Below, piece by piece: positions 59,038 to 64,000 of a stretch of 64,000 bases of DNA (its first letter is position 1; each line of letters begins with the position of its first letter). The notes beneath the pieces are model-generated. The model was not told the origin of the DNA and did not search any database. It worked only from the letters and a program-made list of their open reading frames with translations. The position numbers and the translations under genes are program-made. The stretch comes from Candidatus Poribacteria bacterium (GTDB lineage Bacteria; Poribacteria; WGA-4E; WGA-3G), in contig OY282386.1 in the NCBI GenBank assembly GCA_958295945.1, positions 372,001-436,000 on the forward strand, written 5' to 3'.

Positions 59038-61809
59038 TTAGAAACTATAATTCAACTTTGCGTAGTAAAGACCACCGTTGAAACCGAAAGGTGCTGATCT
59101 TCTGGAATATGTGAAAACACCAGGAGAATCAACAATGACTGTTCCCGCTCCATCGACCAACTTACCACCACGTGATTGACCAATTTCATTATCATCAGGC
59201 ACTTGATCTAAGATATTATTTGCCCCTATGGTCAGAGATAGTCCTTCATTCAATTTATAGTTGGTTTGGAGGTCTGTAAGCCATTTTCCACCGTAAGTTT
59301 GTCTGGCAGGATCATCTCCACTTCCTTCTTGTACTGTATATTCACCAAAGTAACGGAGTGCACCACCAATCGTTAGATCACCAATGATATAATCGGCACT
59401 AAAATTGATCCGTGTGTTCGGTTGCCATTCTTCTATCATCGACCGTTCTTGTGATGGAAAAAGAGTGTCTTTAAGATTTACCAGAATCTCAGGTGCTTCC
59501 ACATCTCCGATTACTTCTGTATCAGCGAATGTGAATGCAAGTTTCAAATTCAGAAGCGTTTCATTTTCAAATGCATGTAGATATCCAGCTGCAACATCTA
59601 CACCCTGTGTACGTGTCTGTGCAACATTTGTGAAAACTTGTGCACTATTCGCGCCAGCTTCCTCCAAACCTTCAACATCATCGGCACTGAATGTACCACT
59701 AAGCACAATACGGTCGTCTATCTGAATAAGGAATCCATCAACGGTAAACCAAAGTTTCTCAACAGGTTTTAAGACTACACCACCAGAAACATTAAATGCT
59801 GTTTCCTCTTTCAATTCAGGAATACCGAGTGCGCGGGCAGCATCACTATCATTTCTGAATGTTCCTACCTCAAGCGGTATAAGTTCACCAGATGCTTCAT
59901 CAAGTTTGAATTGGGTACTGATGTTATTAAAGTAGAGTTGTTGTAGTGAGGGTGCTCGGAAACCAGTACTACCCGCAGCACGAACTGCGATTTGAGTATT
60001 TATATCATAACGTGCTGTTGCTTTACCTGTCATGGTCGTGCCAAAATCACTGTACTGTTCACCACGCACAGCAGCACCAACAAGTAGACCACTTCCAGGT
60101 TGGCCACTCAGATAGGACTCAAAGTCAAGGTATCCAGCGATATTCGTTCTATTTTCGTCAACTTCGTTTTCTGGTTTGAATCCAGGAAAGACCTGAATGC
60201 CTGCGGATGCACCATCAATACCGAGTCCAGCATCAATATATGATACCATTTCACCTGCATGAATTCCGTATCCTTCACGGCGAAATTCCACACCTCCTGC
60301 AAGGTTGATGAGAGATGATTGATACTCAAGTGGACATGAAACATCAAGATTAAATGCTGTATGGGAAAGTTCAAATCCACCTGCTTCTGCAGACGTTGGA
60401 CTTGTTGCACCATAGGATGCATTCATTGAATTAGAAATGAAAAAGTCAAATGTATTCAAACCGTGATTGACACTGACATCAACATTGAGATCTGTTGCAT
60501 CGTGTGTCCAATCCGCACCTAATGCGAGTGATACATCTTCTATGTCTGTGTTAATTTCTGGCAAGAAACCGTCAGGATAGATATCTGTGACAGTGCGTTC
60601 TGATTGATTTGCTCTTCGATAGAAACCTGCACTGTTGTTTTGACGTGTGGAATATCCTCCGAAGGAATACAATTCCATATTACCTATGACGGGTAATCCA
60701 AAGTTGTAAAATCCTACTTTTTGAGATGAATCTGCATCACCGATACGGAAATTTTGACGGTCAAATGTATATTCACGTGAGTCAAACCATACTGGTTTTT
60801 CCTCAACTATGTTTCCTTCATCATCTTTTATTTCAATTATGTTGTCTGCAGCTCTACCAGGGTCTTCTTCTACCCAATCGTATTGACGTGTTCCCGTATG
60901 ACCTGCTCGGTTTGTGCGATATCTGTCGCGCCATTCTGCAGTCAGATTGAGAAATCCATCTGTCCCTACTCTCATACCGTAGTTTGCATTTCCATTCCAC
61001 GTATCTCCATCACCTTCGTAAGTTTGTCCCCAATATAAGTTCGCATCACCTGTGTCAACATCATCTTTCAGAATAATGTTAATGACACCTGCGATTGCAT
61101 CAGAACCGTATTGTGCAGCAGCACCATCACGTAGCACCTCAATACGTTTGATAGCAGATGAAGGGATGGCATTGTAATCTGTTCCTGCCGTTCCACGACC
61201 TACAGATGTGTTGACATGTAACAACGCACTTTTATGCCGACGTTTACCATTAATTAATACCAACGTCTGATCTGGACCTAATCCTCTAAGTGTTGCAGGT
61301 CGTAAGGCATCTGTCCCATCACTAATAGACGAACTTGAGAAATTGAAAGAGGGGACCAACATTTGAATAATACGACCTGTCTCTGATTGACCTGTAAGAC
61401 TCAGTTGTTCTCTTTCAACAACATCAATCGGTACAGGTGCTTGTAAAGCACGCCGACCAATACTACGTGTACCTACGACAACGACTGAATCTACAGTTTG
61501 AATAGGTGCAAGCATTATTGTTAGTTCTGTTTGCCCAGTACTAATATTCACTCGTCTTGTAGCATAACTGATGGCAGAGATTTCAACAGACTGCGCGCCT
61601 GTTACATCGCTGAATGTAGCTGCACCGTTGTCATCTGTAGTCTGTTCCTCGCCTCCAATTATTACCTTTGCTGACGAAATTGCATTCTCATTCTGATCTT
61701 TTACGACCACTTTCAGTGACTCAGCATTTGCTGTCAAAGGTATTACTGATATACAACCGACTATCATTAAGACGACATACCAAGAAAACCTATGATTCGA
61801 AATTTTCAT
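59038..61809 (-). CDS. TonB-dependent receptor with N-terminal carboxypeptidase-regulatory-like domain
   Basis: 923 residues. The signal peptide (VVLMIVGCISVIPLTANA) is followed by a CarboxypepD-regulatory-like beta sandwich (~30-100). The plug has VEREQLSLTGQSETGR, TLRGLGPDQTLVLINGKRRH and IKRIEVLRDGAAAQYGSDAI followed by AGVINI. The 22-strand barrel ends in a C-terminal aromatic (YYAKLNYSF). Such receptors import large glycans, siderophores or complexes through the outer membrane. It ends at a good terminator and is probably a single-gene unit. Confidence 0.93.
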   Translation of the reverse strand: MKISNHRFSWYVVLMIVGCISVIPLTANAESLKVVVKDQNENAISSAKVIIGGEEQTTDDNGAATFSDVTGAQSVEISAISYATRRVNISTGQTELTIMLAPIQTVDSVVVVGTRSIGRRALQAPVPIDVVEREQLSLTGQSETGRIIQMLVPSFNFSSSSISDGTDALRPATLRGLGPDQTLVLINGKRRHKSALLHVNTSVGRGTAGTDYNAIPSSAIKRIEVLRDGAAAQYGSDAIAGVINIILKDDVDTGDANLYWGQTYEGDGDTWNGNANYGMRVGTDGFLNLTAEWRDRYRTNRAGHTGTRQYDWVEEDPGRAADNIIEIKDDEGNIVEEKPVWFDSREYTFDRQNFRIGDADSSQKVGFYNFGLPVIGNMELYSFGGYSTRQNNSAGFYRRANQSERTVTDIYPDGFLPEINTDIEDVSLALGADWTHDATDLNVDVSVNHGLNTFDFFISNSMNASYGATSPTSAEAGGFELSHTAFNLDVSCPLEYQSSLINLAGGVEFRREGYGIHAGEMVSYIDAGLGIDGASAGIQVFPGFKPENEVDENRTNIAGYLDFESYLSGQPGSGLLVGAAVRGEQYSDFGTTMTGKATARYDINTQIAVRAAGSTGFRAPSLQQLYFNNISTQFKLDEASGELIPLEVGTFRNDSDAARALGIPELKEETAFNVSGGVVLKPVEKLWFTVDGFLIQIDDRIVLSGTFSADDVEGLEEAGANSAQVFTNVAQTRTQGVDVAAGYLHAFENETLLNLKLAFTFADTEVIGDVEAPEILVNLKDTLFPSQERSMIEEWQPNTRINFSADYIIGDLTIGGALRYFGEYTVQEGSGDDPARQTYGGKWLTDLQTNYKLNEGLSLTIGANNILDQVPDDNEIGQSRGGKLVDGAGTVIVDSPGVFTYSRRSAPFGFNGGLYYAKLNYSF

Positions 61810-62071
61810 TTATTGCTCCTTAGGATTTATCATTTAAATATGAGTTTATTTTGAAATAGATATGTTGTGATGAATCCCTGAAATTCAACATATATCTACA
61901 TTTCTTGCAAATATTATGAACGATATCTCATACAAATGCAAATCTAAATGAATTACATACTATAATTTGATCTGATATTATCCACATGTGTTAGACTTGA
62001 TGTGAGTTTATATTCCTTATTGTATGAACCAGGATTTTCAGGTTTGGTAGATTTCCAGGAATAGAGTCTGA
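61810..62071. other. Upstream region of the TonB receptor gene
   Basis: The sequence is AT-rich. AGGAGCAA precedes the ATG at 61809. No cobalamin-type riboswitch or clear promoter boxes were recognised. Confidence 0.3.
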
Positions 62072-62657
62072 GGGGTGTATAAAGTTCTTGGCACTAACTT
62101 CTTATCATCCATTGTAGTGTGAAATCAAGTAATCAACGGTATGAACGCCTGTAGGCGTTCCCCGGGTATGAATTCGCTTAGACGAATACGCGTTTGGTAT
62201 TCGCCATGATTCCCGGGTCTCTGTGCCCCGCAATTGTTGGGAGAAGAGATCGCGGGACACGGAGACCCCGCACTACAATGGATTGCGGTATTTTCCGCTA
62301 AATTGATGCCTCTGGCGCGGTTAGGAAACCACACCTACCGGGTTTGGGAAAATGAGAATTACCCGATTAAGAAATAAATTGGGTAATTTGATTTCAAAGC
62401 CTAGCGCGCTTACAAAGCACCAAATCAAGAAATCAACGGTATGAACGCCTTTTGGCGTTCCCCGGGTATGAATGCCTTTTGGCATTCCCCGCCTACGGGG
62501 TTTGGTGTGATTATGATGACCCGTTTAATAAATTAATCTTCATACGGGACTGAAGAACGTATTACGAAAGTTAGAGTGGATATGACAACGGCTAAGTAGG
62601 AACAGTAAGACATCCGACAATATCAACAGATTCTTTTGCCAAAAACTTTACACACCC
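62072..62657. repeat. Arm-bounded palindromic mosaic element D
   Basis: Left arm ggggtgtataaagttcttgg at 62072, the right arm gccaaaaactttacacaccc ends at 62657. Inner catccattgtagtg/cactacaatggat repeats enclose gaacgcc-tgta-ggcgttc, the gcttagacgaatacgcg module and a gggtctctgtgccccgc...gcgggacacggagacccc stem. To the right is a separate set (62430-62490) with gaacgcc-tttt-ggcgttc and gaatgcc-tttt-ggcatt hairpins. It fills the gap between the TonB receptor and the D-aminoacylase genes. Confidence 0.7.
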
Positions 62658-62674
62658 ATATATTACCTACGATG

Positions 62675-62703
62675 TTGAATACCATATTGATGTGTGATAT
62701 AAT
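62675..62703 (+). promoter_or_regulatory. Promoter of the D-aminoacylase gene
   Basis: TTGAAT at 62675-62680, a 17-base spacer and TATAAT at 62698-62703, 18 bases right of the repeat arm. The start codon is 45 bases further on, behind GGAGG. Confidence 0.65.
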
Positions 62704-62747
62704 TCGTCAAATCTAAATGGATATATTGACCGATTTTGGAGGACTAT

Positions 62748-64000
62748 GTGGAATTTGACACGATTATAACGAATGGTACGATCGTTGATGGTACAGGAAA
62801 ACAGGAACCTTATGTAGCAGACATCGGAATACAAAATGATAAAATTATAGATATTGGTGACCTTAGTCATGTTGATTCATCTCACAGTATCTCTGCAGAT
62901 GGACAAGTTGTTTGTCCAGGGTTTGTTGATGTTCATGTGCATTCTGAAATTTCATTGCTTGGTGGACGCGATCAGTATGCACCACTTATGCAAGGTATCA
63001 CAACACATCTCGCTGCTCCGGATGGATTTGGTTGGGCACCATTGTCACCACAACGCGCACAGGAATTCTGGCACTATACACAATTTGCTTATGGAGACGC
63101 GCAAGTAGCACTCAATTGGCAAACACCTGACGAATACCTCAGTATTTTTGACGGGAATATTCCTGCAAACCTATACCCGCAAGTACCACATTGTGCAGTG
63201 AGACTTCATGCGATGGGATGGGATGCACGACCCGCGACATCGGATGAGTTAAAACTAATGGAAAAAACCACTCGTGAATGGCTTGATGCGGGTGCATGCT
63301 GTCTCTGTTTAGGTCTAGACTATCAACCCTCTGCGAATGCGGATTTGAACGAGTTGGTTTATCTCTCTAAGGTTGCCATAAGTTACGATGCCATATACGC
63401 TGCACATATCCGATACCAACTCATCGGGCGGAAGGCTGCGTGGGAAGAAACTATAGAGATTGCACAGCAAGCAGAGATTCCCGTACATATTTCACATGAG
63501 AGAGTTGACGCTGAATCCGTAGAGGTGCTTGAACGGGTTGATCAAGAAGATATAGATTTGACCTTTGAATCTTACCTATATCCTGCAGGAATGACACACC
63601 TTGCTATGTTATTACCGATGGAATTTCAAACTGGCACGCCTGATGATATGTTAGCTAATTTGGAAAACAGTGATGTTAGAATAAAGTCATTACCTTATCT
63701 ACGTGAGAAGTTAGGACAAGGAAATCAAATTGTTGGTTACAACAAGTCCGGCAGATACATCGGCAAGTTACTATCAGAAGCAGCGGAAAGTGAAAGTAAA
63801 TCTTATGAAGAATTCGCGTATGATTTTATCCAAGATGAATTGGCAATTGAGACCTTTATGATGCCGTGGGTAACCCCTCCTGAGGAAAATGAAAAGGTAT
63901 TAAACCGAACTGCTTCCCATCCACGCATGATGATTGCAAGTGATGGTGTCTATAACATTCCACATCCACATCCCCGTAGTTATGGGTGTTTCGTACAATA
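62748..64000 (+). CDS. N-acyl-D-amino-acid deacylase (D-aminoacylase) family, 3' end outside window
   Basis: GTG at 62748 with GGAGG 5 bases upstream; the frame is open for 417 codons to the window edge. An amidohydrolase barrel: the N-terminal beta strands (VEFDTIITNGTIVDGTG) lead to the zinc pair HVHSE in PGFVDVHVHSE, and later His residues occur in IPVHISHERVD. SDGVYNIPHPHPRSYG matches the family's C-terminal Asp strand. It hydrolyses N-acyl-D-amino acids or related N-acyl compounds in the cytoplasm. The upstream promoter and repeat element mark it as a separate unit. Confidence 0.87.
   Translation, partial: MEFDTIITNGTIVDGTGKQEPYVADIGIQNDKIIDIGDLSHVDSSHSISADGQVVCPGFVDVHVHSEISLLGGRDQYAPLMQGITTHLAAPDGFGWAPLSPQRAQEFWHYTQFAYGDAQVALNWQTPDEYLSIFDGNIPANLYPQVPHCAVRLHAMGWDARPATSDELKLMEKTTREWLDAGACCLCLGLDYQPSANADLNELVYLSKVAISYDAIYAAHIRYQLIGRKAAWEETIEIAQQAEIPVHISHERVDAESVEVLERVDQEDIDLTFESYLYPAGMTHLAMLLPMEFQTGTPDDMLANLENSDVRIKSLPYLREKLGQGNQIVGYNKSGRYIGKLLSEAAESESKSYEEFAYDFIQDELAIETFMMPWVTPPEENEKVLNRTASHPRMMIASDGVYNIPHPHPRSYGCFVQ

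Noticed and set aside
62125-62334. Minus-strand frame in the repeat region
   Set aside because: It lies entirely in palindromic modules of element D and mirrors frames in elements A and B (for example 38221-38472). It is a by-product of the repeat.
1-64000. tRNA, rRNA, tmRNA or riboswitch genes
   Set aside because: No tRNA-like cloverleaf, rRNA block or known riboswitch core was recognised on either strand by reading; a covariance search was not possible.

Overview
The window is AT-rich bacterial DNA with the standard genetic code (TGA, TAA and TAG all end intact genes). The gene content is dominated by expanded families: nine Gfo/Idh/MocA oxidoreductases, five phytanoyl-CoA dioxygenase (PhyH) proteins, five xylose-isomerase-like TIM barrels and two SMP-30/gluconolactonase propellers. 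A formylglycine-type sulfatase, an amidase, a D-aminoacylase, an enolase-superfamily enzyme, an RraA-like aldolase and a TonB receptor with a CarboxypepD-like head accompany them. From memory this resembles Candidatus Poribacteria (sponge symbionts) or a related FCB/PVC-side lineage. That placement is an inference, not a phylogeny. A GGGP synthase, the enzyme of archaeal-type ether lipids, fits the FCB side.

Layout. 1-3.8 kb: the end of a TPP-dependent decarboxylase, a TIM-barrel isomerase, a frameshifted small membrane protein, a hypothetical gene and an HNH endonuclease pair. 3.9-5.2 kb: an ISAs1-family element with clear target duplications and one nonsense codon. 5.3-5.9 kb: an arm-bounded repeat element carrying a promoter and a decayed small gene. 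6.0-10.7 kb: a housekeeping-like run (UppS, HtrA-like protease, isomerase, RsgA, lipoprotein). 10.7-21.5 kb: a minus-strand block with PhyH, LamG and five tandem near-identical Gfo/Idh/MocA paralogues interrupted by a broken Rpn-type nuclease gene. 22-25 kb: LLM oxidoreductase and TIM barrels. 25.0-25.7 kb: a deleted copy of the same ISAs1-like element. 25.9-29.6 kb: GGGPS, grpE, dnaJ, prmA. 29.6-38.1 kb: cytochrome, PIG-L deacetylase, tandem PurS, methyltransferase, SMP-30, a pair of conserved unknown paralogues, and a gene split by a 425-bp MITE. 38.1-39.5 kb: mosaic palindromic repeats. 39.7-48.6 kb: queF and a PhyH/Gfo-Idh/sulfatase/amidase/SMP-30 catabolic group punctuated by two 146-bp MITEs. 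48.6-52.8 kb: a mobile-element and defence-like patch (truncated ATPase plus PIN, IS3 remnant, IS982, intact AAA ATPase plus a putative nuclease partner). 52.8-58.9 kb: a compact minus-strand catabolic operon. 59.0-61.8 kb: TonB receptor. 62.1-62.7 kb: repeats. 62.7 kb to the end: D-aminoacylase, cut by the window edge.

How it fits together: secreted and periplasmic hydrolases, a TonB receptor, sulfatase, amidase and many sugar-type redox enzymes suggest uptake and stepwise breakdown of complex, partly sulfated or N-acylated carbohydrate-like substrates. Exact substrates cannot be read from sequence.

The most unusual signals are non-genic. One is a family of mosaic elements with about 20-bp inverted arms filled with small hairpins whose stems change in a paired way. 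Others are the MITE-split gene, the MITE ends that supply stop codons, and the ATPase-nuclease pair lying against an IS. No rRNA, tRNA or CRISPR array was recognised.
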